Positions 46,768-55,952 of a DNA stretch of 64,000 nt are shown piece after piece; the stretch's first letter is position 1; every line of letters starts with the position of its first letter. The stretch covers positions 372,001 to 436,000 of the forward strand of contig JACRPY010000004.1 of NCBI GenBank assembly GCA_016222945.1, in the 5' to 3' direction. The notes beneath the pieces are model-generated. The model made no database searches, was not told the DNA's origin, and saw only the letters and a program-made list of their open reading frames with translations. The position numbers were made by a program, and so were the translations under genes. Origin of the DNA: Methanobacterium sp. Lineage in GTDB: Archaea > Methanobacteriota > Methanobacteria > Methanobacteriales > Methanobacteriaceae.

Positions 46768-46845
46768 AACCTTGATTAGACTATAGCCTATAATTGATAT
46801 GGATAATTTAAATTATATATTATATGATAAAAGAATTCATTTACA

Positions 46846-46911
46846 ATGCCAAAAATAAGAGATATGGTTAAGATTAATCCAGTTTTTAATTTTTATGGTA
46901 AGGGAATTTAA
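46846..46911 (+). other. 21-codon upstream reading frame of the flippase gene
   Basis: ATG 46846 begins a 21-residue frame (MPKIRDMVKINPVFNFYGKG...) whose TAA abuts the flippase ATG (TAAATG). The AAGGGA ribosome-binding site of the flippase lies inside its last codons. It could be a translated leader or the remnant of another flippase N-terminus; it has no clear Shine-Dalgarno sequence of its own. Confidence 0.25.
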
Positions 46912-48219
46912 ATGTTCAAATTTAGATATAATTTACTTGCTATATTTCAAATTTCTCTACTGTTTTTAAATACAGTTATACTAATTAGAGTTTTTGGAGC
47001 TTCTTTTCAGACCGATGCTTATCTAATTGCCAGTTCCATAATAGAAGCACTTGGACTAATTCAGCTAATGTCAGTTGAACAATTTATGTATTTCTATCAT
47101 GATTTAAAGGTAAAAAGTGTGGAAGAAGCTTATAAATTTTATAATTCATCTTTAGTTTTTTCTATTGTAGTTGGAATAGCCTTTTTTGCTATTTTATTTG
47201 TAGGAATTAACTATATCATAGATATATTTGCATATAACATAGATCCACAACGTTATATTGTTTTAAAAGATGTTTTAATCATTTTGATAGTGGGCATGAT
47301 TTTTAATTCAGCTAATTTTGTAAACCAGAGATTATTAAATGCTGAAATGAAATTTTCAATTCCATATATATTAGAAGGGATCTTTCCTCTTTTTATTTTA
47401 ATATCTTTAATCTATATTCTAATTTCAAATAATCCTAACATCGAATTTTTAGCTTATGCACGTGTTTTAGGTATTATTATAGCATTTATTTTAGGGTTAG
47501 TTATCATTAAAAAGTTAGGAATTCCATTTAAATTAAGATTAAGACATCCTATGCTTAAAAGCTTTGTAAAAAATAGTTTTTCCATGAGATTTGGGCATAA
47601 TATTCATAATCTTTTCTTTAATCCAATAACTACTAACATATTATCTTCATTACCTGTTGGTTATGCTTCATTATTTTACTATGCCCAAATGATTGTTATT
47701 GCAGTTAATTCAATGGTTTTAGGTCCTTCAATCCGAGTTTTGTATTCTAAAGTCTCAAATTATTGGGCAGAAGATGAAATTAATTTGATCAAAAAATCGA
47801 TAAAAGATTATTTAAGGATTTATATTCCTTTATTTGTAGTGGCTTTGATCTTAACCTTTTTTATTATCCCAACAGCTCTTAATTTAATTAGTTCAGGTAC
47901 ATTAAGTCCTGCAGATATTGAGTTAATTAAATACATATTTGCTGGATTAGCAGTATGGTATTTGATTATAATGATTGAATCTGCTTTTGTATCTGTTGGA
48001 GTGGCATCTAAAAACAGCGTGATATTTATAACTACCAATACAATTTTTATAATAATTTTCTTTAGCCTTTCATTTCTACTTAAAAATGATATTGGAGTTT
48101 TTGCAATTCCAATCGCGGCTATTATAGGTCAAATAATAAACTTTATATTTTATAGTACATATGGCCTGAAATTACTAAAAATTAAGATTAGGGGGAGAAA
48201 CCATAAACCCAAAAATTAG
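46912..48219 (+). CDS. MurJ/Wzx-like lipid-linked oligosaccharide flippase
   Basis: 435 residues with about 12-14 membrane segments. The GASFQTDAYLIASSIIEALG segment is the MurJ/MviN-type opening (G-A-S...-D-A-F). It would turn a lipid-linked glycan unit across the membrane for the surface polymer built by the surrounding transferases. SD AAGGGA precedes the ATG. The last 17 bases overlap the next glycosyltransferase, whose AUA start lies inside this gene. Confidence 0.8.
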   Translation: MFKFRYNLLAIFQISLLFLNTVILIRVFGASFQTDAYLIASSIIEALGLIQLMSVEQFMYFYHDLKVKSVEEAYKFYNSSLVFSIVVGIAFFAILFVGINYIIDIFAYNIDPQRYIVLKDVLIILIVGMIFNSANFVNQRLLNAEMKFSIPYILEGIFPLFILISLIYILISNNPNIEFLAYARVLGIIIAFILGLVIIKKLGIPFKLRLRHPMLKSFVKNSFSMRFGHNIHNLFFNPITTNILSSLPVGYASLFYYAQMIVIAVNSMVLGPSIRVLYSKVSNYWAEDEINLIKKSIKDYLRIYIPLFVVALILTFFIIPTALNLISSGTLSPADIELIKYIFAGLAVWYLIIMIESAFVSVGVASKNSVIFITTNTIFIIIFFSLSFLLKNDIGVFAIPIAAIIGQIINFIFYSTYGLKLLKIKIRGRNHKPKN

Positions 48220-49198
48220 CATTATAATACCCACATTCAATCGAGCTAATTATTTAATTAAAGCTGTAGAAAGTGCTTTAGCTCAAGATTATATTAATTT
48301 AGAAGTTATAGTGTCTGATAATGATTCTAAAGACGAAACTAGTGAAATAATGAAAAATTTCGTGGCCGATGAGAGATTTAAGTATTTTAAAAATGAAAAA
48401 AATATGGGAATGGTTGCTAACTGGAGAAAAGCAGTTTATGAACATGCCGAGGGAGATTTTTTCCTAATACTTTCTGATGATGATTATTTTATGGATAATA
48501 AGTATATTTCAAAGGCAGTAGAATTAATAGAAATTGATAATAACGTAGTTATAGTGTATGCTAACGGTTATTTGTTATATGAAAATTTAAACAAATATAT
48601 GAAGCTTGAATTACCGTTTAGTGGTATTGAAGATGGTAAAACTATATTTTTAAGCAGGCAGAAAGTCAATCCTCAAGATTTTACATTGTGTAACATTTTA
48701 TTTGATAGAAAATTAGCTATGGAGCTAAATGCATTTTCTAATAATTATAATATCTCCTGTGATTCTGAAATCTTTCTTAAAATGTGCTTATATGGAAAAA
48801 TTGGAGTAATAAATGATTTTGTATCTGTTTATTTAATACATTCAAGTAATTTGATAGATAAACAAAAAACAGATTTCAATATGCTAATCAATAATTTAGA
48901 CTACATTTTTGAGCCTTACAAATTAGCTCAATCGTTAAATGTTATTTCAAAAAATGATCTGAAAAAATGGGAAGATGAAGTAATTGTGCCCATAATTACA
49001 ATAAAATTAGTTGAGATATTAATATTCCATAAAGAAAAATATGAAGATGCATTGGAAATATTAGATAAAAAAAATCATGATGCACTTCTAAAATCCCAAA
49101 AAACTTTAAAATTAAGGATGTACACCATTTTATCCAAAATTAATATGGCCAGATTTATTTATAACCTAATTACATTATTAACAAATCAAAAAAGCTAA
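48203..49198 (+). CDS. Family 2 glycosyltransferase with AUA start
   Basis: The first canonical codon (GTG 48311) would delete the first strand and helix of the GT-A fold. Upstream the frame is open for 36 codons reading NPKISIIIPTFNRANYLIKA and then ...ALAQDYINLEVI, a textbook GT2 opening. The first codon of that stretch is ATA at 48203, five bases after GGAG of AGGGGGAG, overlapping the end of the flippase gene. Related genes here open with ATG followed by the same Asn-Pro-Lys/Asn codons, so AUA stands exactly where AUG is expected. Full product 331 residues; the metal motif is LSDDDYF. No other start is possible without losing the fold. Confidence 0.8.
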   Translation: MNPKISIIIPTFNRANYLIKAVESALAQDYINLEVIVSDNDSKDETSEIMKNFVADERFKYFKNEKNMGMVANWRKAVYEHAEGDFFLILSDDDYFMDNKYISKAVELIEIDNNVVIVYANGYLLYENLNKYMKLELPFSGIEDGKTIFLSRQKVNPQDFTLCNILFDRKLAMELNAFSNNYNISCDSEIFLKMCLYGKIGVINDFVSVYLIHSSNLIDKQKTDFNMLINNLDYIFEPYKLAQSLNVISKNDLKKWEDEVIVPIITIKLVEILIFHKEKYEDALEILDKKNHDALLKSQKTLKLRMYTILSKINMARFIYNLITLLTNQKS

Positions 49199-49232
49199 AT
49201 AAATTAAATAATCAAGATATTAGTGCATTAAC

Positions 49233-50348
49233 ATGTCGATTTTAGTAACGATTGGAATTGTGGCCAAAAATGAGGCGGAAAATATAGAAAAGACATTAGA
49301 AAGTGTTATAAATCAAAATTTTAGAAAATGTGACGCATTTTCTAACCTTTCGGAAATCAAAGATTTCCGATTCCCAAACGTAAAGCGTTTAAGGCCACTA
49401 AAATCAAAGATTTTAGAGGATTTTGATCATTCAAAGTTTGAAATAATCGTTGTGGACGGTAATTCAGATGATAAAACTCGTGAAGTAGCAGAAAATGTTT
49501 TAAACTCTTCAAATATAAAATATCAAGTTTTAAATGAAAAAGATTTTGGTTTTTATGGGTTATGCTTTGCAAGAAACATTGTAATTGATAATGCCAGCTC
49601 AAGCTCTAAATATATAGCTTTTACAGATGCAGATTGTATTGTGGAGGAAAATTGGCTGCAAGAATTATTATTAGAAATTGAAAATACTGGAGATAAGGTT
49701 GCAGGAGCTGGAGGGCCGAGATTAGTGGCCTTAACAAAAAACAAAAAAGAGGTTGTTATTAACCATTATTTAACTTCATTTATTGCATCTGCAGGTAATC
49801 CTGCATTCTCTAAAAGAGATGTTAAATTTTTAGACAGCATTCCTAACTATAATTCAATCTATAAAAAAGAGATAATCCAAAAATTTAGATATGACGACAG
49901 TTTAATCATATCTGACGATAATGAACTGAATTACCGGCTTAAAAAAGCAGGGTATAAATTTGTTTACGGCAAAAATGCTGAAGTTTACCACGGTGAAACT
50001 GATTCAATAATGGAATTTGGAAAAAATATGTTCAATTATGGAGTTAATATAACAAACACCATAAAAAAACATAGGATATTTAAAATAAAGCCATTTATTT
50101 CATTAATATTCTTAATTTACCTTATTTTTATTATACCATTATATTTAATCATTGGTTGGCTTATTTTAATTCCATTAATGCTTTATTTCATTCTTGCAAT
50201 ACTTACTTTTGCAGAAATTTTGTTTAAAACAAAAACTGTTTATTCTGTAATTGTTTTTTTATTAATGCCCATTCAACATGTGTGTTATGCATATGGAATA
50301 ATTTATAATCTTTTATTTATTAGACCTGTGCATAAAAATAATAGTTAG
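49233..50348 (+). CDS. Family 2 glycosyltransferase carrying an in-frame palindromic repeat insertion
   Basis: 371 residues. The GT-A core is LVTIGIVAKNEAENIEKTLE, EIIVVDGNSDDKTREVA, AFTDADCIVEENW, then membrane segments at about 285-345. Between VINQNF (ending at residue 30) and DHSKFEIIVVDG (from 65) there are 34 residues (RKCDAFSNLSEIKDFRF...) that have no place in a GT2 fold, where the helix normally runs straight into the second strand. These are coded by 49323-49424, a stretch made of four stems of the hairpin-repeat family. The enzyme may still fold, since the insert sits in a surface loop. It starts 34 bases after the preceding transferase. Confidence 0.85.
   Translation: MSILVTIGIVAKNEAENIEKTLESVINQNFRKCDAFSNLSEIKDFRFPNVKRLRPLKSKILEDFDHSKFEIIVVDGNSDDKTREVAENVLNSSNIKYQVLNEKDFGFYGLCFARNIVIDNASSSSKYIAFTDADCIVEENWLQELLLEIENTGDKVAGAGGPRLVALTKNKKEVVINHYLTSFIASAGNPAFSKRDVKFLDSIPNYNSIYKKEIIQKFRYDDSLIISDDNELNYRLKKAGYKFVYGKNAEVYHGETDSIMEFGKNMFNYGVNITNTIKKHRIFKIKPFISLIFLIYLIFIIPLYLIIGWLILIPLMLYFILAILTFAEILFKTKTVYSVIVFLLMPIQHVCYAYGIIYNLLFIRPVHKNNS
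49321..49424 (+). repeat. Hairpin-array repeat, copy E, inside a coding sequence
   Basis: Stems: 49321-49345 (TTAGAAAATG/CATTTTCTAA, 10-base arms), 49350-49370 (TCGGAAATC/GATTTCCGA, 9-base arms, loop AAA), 49376-49390 (AAACG/CGTTT), 49398-49416 (CTAAAATC/GATTTTAG, 8-base arms, loop AAA). The last stem is preceded by CCA and followed by AGG, the CCAC-stem-GAGG order seen in the thermosome and pheT leaders. The length is a multiple of three and contains no stop in the reading frame used. A short AATTTT/GATTTT likeness at the borders may be a target duplication. Confidence 0.75.
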
Positions 50349-50401
50349 AGTATAGAATAATTGAAGTAAAGTTAAGTTATATGTTTTTAAATGGTGAAGA
50401 A

Positions 50402-51079
50402 ATGATATATTTTAGAGGTTGTGTTGCAAGGGAAAAGCTTAATAAAATATCTGAAGCTACAGAAGAGATATTGAATCATGCCAATATTGATTTTAAATTA
50501 ATAGAAACTGAAACATGTTGTGGATCATTTTTACTTAGAACTGGCTTTGTAGATGATGCAAAAGAAGTAATGGAAAATACATTAAATGAGATTGAAGGAG
50601 AGAAAATAATTACTTCTTGTGCAGGCTGTTATAAAACATTTAAAGAAGATTATCCTGAAATTTTAGGTGTCAAGCTGGATGTTATGCACACTTCGCAGTT
50701 TTTCAGCGAATTAGTTGATAATGGAAAGCTTGAAGTTGAATATTTAGATAAAACTGTTACTTATCATGATCCATGCCATTTAGGGCGGCATCTTGAAGAA
50801 TATGATGCTCCGAGAAATATTTTAAAAAAAATTGCTAATTTAGTTGAGATGAAAAGAAATAAAGAAAATTCAAGGTGTTGTGGTGCTGGTGCAGGAGTTA
50901 GATCTGCACATCCTGAAATAACAGAAAACATTGCAAAAATGCGCATAAATGATTTAGAAGAAATAGACGCCAAAATACTTGTAACATCATGTCCTTTCTG
51001 TATATTAAATCTTGAATCTGCCTCAAAAAATGTAAAAATCTTGGATTTATCCCAAATAATTCTAAATGGATTGAAATAA
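50402..51079 (+). CDS. CCG-domain protein (LutA/HdrB-like)
   Basis: About 225 residues from ATG 50402, which follows GGTGA; an upstream ATG (50381) adds seven residues. Two CCG domains: first ...TETCCGSFLLRTG with ITSCAGCYKTFKEDYPE, second SRCCGAGAGVRSAHPE with LVTSCPFC. Such paired cysteine motifs bind a non-cubane iron-sulfur cluster in HdrB/HdrD and in LutA of lactate utilisation. The next gene, 47 bases on, is LutB-like, so this pair is probably one oxidoreductase. Confidence 0.82.
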   Translation: MIYFRGCVAREKLNKISEATEEILNHANIDFKLIETETCCGSFLLRTGFVDDAKEVMENTLNEIEGEKIITSCAGCYKTFKEDYPEILGVKLDVMHTSQFFSELVDNGKLEVEYLDKTVTYHDPCHLGRHLEEYDAPRNILKKIANLVEMKRNKENSRCCGAGAGVRSAHPEITENIAKMRINDLEEIDAKILVTSCPFCILNLESASKNVKILDLSQIILNGLK

Positions 51080-51125
51080 ATAATATCAATCATTTAATTT
51101 GATAATTCCTTTTTGGAGTATAAAA

Positions 51126-52337
51126 ATGGATGAAAATAAATTAAAGTCAATGCAAAAATCATTCAAAATACTTGAAGATCGTAAAAAAAAGCTTTTATTA
51201 GGTGATTCTACGCGAATAGAAGGGCTTAAAGAGTATGTGAAAGAAATACGTAAATATAGTATAAATAATCTTCAAGAACTCATTGAAACTGCCATTAAAA
51301 ACTTTGAAGAAAATGGGATAGAAGTTATATATGCTGAAAACTCTAATGAAGCTTTAAATGAGATTTATAATATAGTTAAAGATGAAAAAATTATAGCAAA
51401 GTCTAAATCAAACACTATAAATGAAATTATGCTTTCAGAGTTTTTAGAAAATAAGGGAATTGAACTTGTAGAAACAGACCTTGGAGATAGAATAGTACAG
51501 CTTGATCCAGAAAGTAAAGGACCTTCTCATCCTATAGGCCCTGCAGCACACCTGAATATGGAAAAAATTGCCCAAATAGCTTCAAAAAAATTTGGAGTAA
51601 ATGTTAAACCAGAAGCAAGACCTATACTGGATATAATTAAAAATAATGTTTTAAAAAAAGTTTCTAAATGCAATATAGGATTAACTGGAGCTAATACTGT
51701 GGCTGCTGAAGATGGATCAGTGATTGTGGTGCATAATGAAGGAAATATCAGTTTAGTTTCCATGAAAGATATCCATATCGTTGTTGTAGGTGTTGATAAG
51801 TTAGTAAGGACTATTGAAGAAGGTATAAGTCTGGTGAAACTTGAAACAATATTTGCAACTGGAAAAACAATTCCCGCATATATAAATGTTATATCTTCAC
51901 CATCAAAAACTGCAGATATTGAACAGATTCTCTTAAAAGATATGTATGGTGCAAAAAGAGTTATTGTGATACTTTTAGATAATGGCAGAACTAAAGCACT
52001 TAAAGAATATGATGAATGTCTTTTATGCATCGGATGCGGCAGTTGTATTGTCGCATGCCCTGTTTATAATGTTACAGGCTATGAATTTGGATACAAAGGA
52101 TATTTAGGCGGTAGAGGTGTATCATTCAGCTATTTTATAAAAGATAATGAAACATGCTTTGATTCAGGACTTTTTAAATGCACTGAATGTGGTTTATGCA
52201 CCATTGAATGTCCCTTAAATATTAAAACAAATAAAATGATTGAAAAACTAAGAGAAAACTCTGTAAAATCTGATATTTATCCAGAAAAACATGGTGAAAC
52301 TGCAAAAAAAATTAAAAAAAATGGATCACCTTTTTAA
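51126..52337 (+). CDS. LutB-like iron-sulfur LUD-domain protein
   Basis: About 403 residues from ATG 51126 behind GGAG; the longest frame starts earlier at 51099. A LUD (DUF162) domain covers residues 40-290 (AKSKSNTINEIMLSEFLENK, IGLTGANTVAAEDGSVIVVHNEGN). It is followed by two [4Fe-4S] motifs, CLLCIGCGSCIVACP and CTECGLCTIECP. In bacteria LutABC oxidises L-lactate; the LutC-type subunit is not seen next to this pair. Possible roles are lactate or another 2-hydroxyacid oxidation, or heterodisulfide-type electron transfer. Confidence 0.85.
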   Translation: MDENKLKSMQKSFKILEDRKKKLLLGDSTRIEGLKEYVKEIRKYSINNLQELIETAIKNFEENGIEVIYAENSNEALNEIYNIVKDEKIIAKSKSNTINEIMLSEFLENKGIELVETDLGDRIVQLDPESKGPSHPIGPAAHLNMEKIAQIASKKFGVNVKPEARPILDIIKNNVLKKVSKCNIGLTGANTVAAEDGSVIVVHNEGNISLVSMKDIHIVVVGVDKLVRTIEEGISLVKLETIFATGKTIPAYINVISSPSKTADIEQILLKDMYGAKRVIVILLDNGRTKALKEYDECLLCIGCGSCIVACPVYNVTGYEFGYKGYLGGRGVSFSYFIKDNETCFDSGLFKCTECGLCTIECPLNIKTNKMIEKLRENSVKSDIYPEKHGETAKKIKKNGSPF

Positions 52338-52492
52338 GCTTGCAAATAACTTTAGGGATTTTTTAAAAAAATAGTTGAGTTGAAGGAAAGAGTTTAAATA
52401 ATTTAGAGTATAATTTTTTACAAAATAAGAATTTAAATATTAATTTATAAATATTAATTTAATTATCAAGATGATAAATGGAGGTATATGCT

Positions 52493-53206
52493 TTGCTTCT
52501 CTTAATAAGTCCAATAAACACTGAAGAAGCACACGAAGCCATTGAAGGCGGTGCAGATATAATTGACGTTAAAAATCCAAAAGAGGGATCACTCGGTGCT
52601 AATTTTCCATGGGTCATTAAAAGTGTGCGAGAAATGACTCCCAAAGACATGCTTGTAAGCGCAACATTAGGTGATGTTCCCTATAAACCCGGTACAGTGT
52701 CACTTGCTGCCCTTGGTGCGTCAGTTTCAGGCGCTGATTACATTAAAGTAGGGTTATACGGCACAAAGAATTATGATGAAGCCCTTGAAGTAATGGAAAA
52801 CGTTGTAAAAACTGTTAATGATTATAATGATGATGCTATTGTAGTTGCATCAGGATATGCTGATGCTCATCGAATTGGAGCAGTAAATCCAATGGAAATA
52901 CCAGAAATTGCTGCAGAAGCCGGTGCAGACTTAGCTATGGTAGATACTGCAGTTAAAGATGGTAAAACACTCTTTGATTTCATGGATGAAGAAATGATAG
53001 CCAAATTCAATGATGAAATCCATGATTATGGACTTAAATCCGCACTTGCAGGATCAGTAAAAAAAGACCAGCTTTTAACATTACATCAGTTAGGATGTGA
53101 TGTTGTAGGGATAAGGGGAGCAGCATGTATTGATGGAGACAGAAACTCCGGTAAAATTCATAGAAGTGCTGTTAATGAATTGAAGAAAATGATAGAAAAC
53201 TTTTAA
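52493..53206 (+). CDS. mfnB: (5-formylfuran-3-yl)methyl phosphate synthase, methanofuran biosynthesis
   Basis: 237 residues if started at TTG 52493, which gives MLLLISPINTEEAHEAI, the normal N-terminus, seven bases behind GGAGGT. The ATG at 52478 lies upstream of that ribosome-binding site, in frame, and would add five residues; it is thus rejected. Landmarks are GGADIIDVKNPKEGSLGANF with the catalytic Lys, and KSALAGSVKKDQL. The enzyme condenses two glyceraldehyde 3-phosphate molecules to the furan of methanofuran, the carrier of the first step of methanogenesis. This is the best single sign that the organism is a methanogen. Confidence 0.94.
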   Translation: MLLLISPINTEEAHEAIEGGADIIDVKNPKEGSLGANFPWVIKSVREMTPKDMLVSATLGDVPYKPGTVSLAALGASVSGADYIKVGLYGTKNYDEALEVMENVVKTVNDYNDDAIVVASGYADAHRIGAVNPMEIPEIAAEAGADLAMVDTAVKDGKTLFDFMDEEMIAKFNDEIHDYGLKSALAGSVKKDQLLTLHQLGCDVVGIRGAACIDGDRNSGKIHRSAVNELKKMIENF

Positions 53207-53247
53207 TTCCCTAAAATACAAAAAATTAAGAAATTCAAAATTATTTT

Positions 53248-53271
53248 TTGATCAATTAAATATTTGATCAA
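53248..53271. promoter_or_regulatory. Twin TTGATCAA palindromes upstream of guaB
   Basis: TTGATCAA occurs at 53248-53255 and 53264-53271, 16 bases apart, in the mfnB-guaB spacer about 115 bases before the guaB ATG. Each copy is a perfect 8-base palindrome. Paired palindromic boxes suggest a binding site for a regulator, though chance in AT-rich DNA is possible. Confidence 0.4.
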
Positions 53272-53334
53272 ACACTCAAAACTAATGTCATAAAACAAAA
53301 AATAAGTTTTAATAGCATTCAAATTATGATTTTA

Positions 53335-53360
53335 AAGCCGTAACATATGTTTAATGGCTT
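53335..53360 (+). promoter_or_regulatory. Inverted repeat near the guaB transcript start
   Basis: AAGCC (53335-53339) and GGCTT (53356-53360) flank AACATATGTT (53342-53351), itself a perfect palindrome. A TATA-like TTTTAATA lies about 25 bases upstream, so the repeat sits at or near the 5' end of the mRNA. It could be an operator or a leader hairpin sensing guanine nucleotides; no known purine riboswitch core is recognised. Confidence 0.4.
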
Positions 53361-53383
53361 CTTAAATTTATGGAGGTATTTTA

Positions 53384-54871
<1,488 letters not shown>

Positions 54872-54932
54872 GGTAATTCTGCTTTATTTTAAATATCTAA
54901 AACTAATTTTTTTTATTTTTAAAGGAATTCCA

Positions 54933-55526
54933 ATGAAATCAATAATAATCCTTTGCGGTGGAAAAAGCCAGAGAATGGGTAAAGATAAAGGATCCTTATT
55001 ATTAAATAAGAAGCCAATGGTTCTCCATGTATTAAATGCCATAAAAGATATTGCTGATGAGATTATACTGGTTTTAAGAGAAAACACACAAGTTGAAAAA
55101 TATAAAAACTTACTAAAAAATGAGAATATCCAATTAAAAATTGTTACAGATAAAATTGAATCTCAAGGACCACTTGTTGGAATTTTAACTGGTCTTTTAA
55201 ACATTAAATCCGAGTATGCTCAGATTTTACCTTGTGATTCGCCGTTTATTTCTAAAAATTTTGTTTTAAAGATGTTTGAAATTATAGAATCTAATGATTT
55301 CGATGCTGTGGTCCCAATATGGAATGATGAGCATATTGAACCGCTACATTCAATATATAAGAAAAATGTCATTGAGATTATTGAAGATAGTTTAAAAAAT
55401 GAACGAAGAGACGTTAATTCTTTAATTAACAGTTTGAAAATCAAATTTGTTGATGTTAATGAGCTTGACCAAACTACTCAAAGCTTCCAGAATATAAACA
55501 CTATAAATGAGTTTGAAAATATTTGA
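54933..55526 (+). CDS. mobA: Molybdenum cofactor guanylyltransferase
   Basis: 197 residues. The N-terminal nucleotide loop is IILCGGKSQRMGKDKGSLLL, the LxGGxSxRMGxDK signature of MobA, followed by ILPCDSPFISKNFVLKM with the metal-binding Asp and VPIWNDEHIEPLHSIYKK. Transfers GMP to molybdopterin (or the tungsten form) to make the bis-MGD cofactor needed for formylmethanofuran dehydrogenase and formate dehydrogenase. SD AAAGGA. Single gene after guaB. Confidence 0.9.
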   Translation: MKSIIILCGGKSQRMGKDKGSLLLNKKPMVLHVLNAIKDIADEIILVLRENTQVEKYKNLLKNENIQLKIVTDKIESQGPLVGILTGLLNIKSEYAQILPCDSPFISKNFVLKMFEIIESNDFDAVVPIWNDEHIEPLHSIYKKNVIEIIEDSLKNERRDVNSLINSLKIKFVDVNELDQTTQSFQNINTINEFENI

Positions 55527-55700
55527 AAGAATTTATTTTATCTTTTTTGGAAAATTTTAAATTATATTTATCCTGTTTTTTTGTTTAGTTGTATTTATTC
55601 ATCTCATCTACTTTTAAAAATGTAATAAATGGATTTTATAATAAATTACACTCAAATACTGGCTGTTTTTGCTTATGTGAATATAGTAAACAAAGGTAAC
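55527..55700. other. Spacer after mobA
   Basis: First part of a 426-base gene-free region. T-rich runs directly after the mobA stop (TTTTATCTTTTTT near 55534-55548) fit an archaeal terminator. Nothing else can be supported until the hairpin array begins near 55701. Confidence 0.4.
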
Positions 55701-55886
55701 CCTCAAAATTCTCAAAAATCATAGCTACAAAAAACTTCGTTTTTTGTGTATCAAAATCAAAGATTTTGAATGATTTTTGGAAGTTAGAAATTGAAAATCT
55801 TCGATTTTCAAATTCGCAACGAAAGTTGCGAAAAATGCGTAGCATTTTCTAAAATTCTACGAATTTTGGGGCATCGAAAATCGATG
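55701..55886 (+). repeat. Hairpin-array repeat, copy F, densest copy, upstream of hsp20
   Basis: At least eight stems. CAAAAATCAT 55713-55722 with ATGATTTTTG 55770-55779 encloses 55727-55747 (9-base arms, loop TTC) and 55751-55769 (8-base arms, loop AAA). Then come 55791-55811 (TTGAAAATC/GATTTTCAA, loop TTC), 55813-55832 (TTCGCAAC/GTTGCGAA, loop GAAA), 55832-55848 (AAAATGC/GCATTTT, loop GTA), 55851-55867 (AAAATTC/GAATTTT, loop TAC) and 55872-55886 (CATCGA/TCGATG). CAAAATTC 55704-55711 can also pair with GAATTTTG 55861-55868 and close the whole array. Linker GGGGCATC is shared with copy D. Confidence 0.8.
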
Positions 55887-55890
55887 TTTT

Positions 55891-55908
55891 TCGAATGGTA
55901 TATATATT
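55891..55908 (+). promoter_or_regulatory. BRE/TATA of hsp20
   Basis: TCGAATGG (55891-55898) followed by TATATATATT (55899-55908) is a good archaeal BRE/TATA pair. The expected transcript start lies near 55925-55930, leaving a leader of about 25 bases with GAGG at 55941-55944 before the ATG at 55953. The last stem of repeat copy F ends within five bases of the BRE. Confidence 0.6.
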
Positions 55909-55952
55909 ATTTAATCTAATATATTATTGACTCAAAATATGAGGCCGATAAA

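Noticed and set aside
51527..52030. Leftward 167-residue frame inside the LutB-like gene
   Set aside because: Antisense to a gene with clear LUD and iron-sulfur motifs.
53335..53360. Purine riboswitch before guaB
   Set aside because: The inverted repeat lacks the three-way junction core of purine riboswitches; kept only as an unassigned palindrome.
55636..55845. Leftward 69-residue frame across repeat copy F
   Set aside because: Phe/Lys/Ile-rich translation of hairpin stems; no ribosome-binding site. The palindromes explain the open frame.
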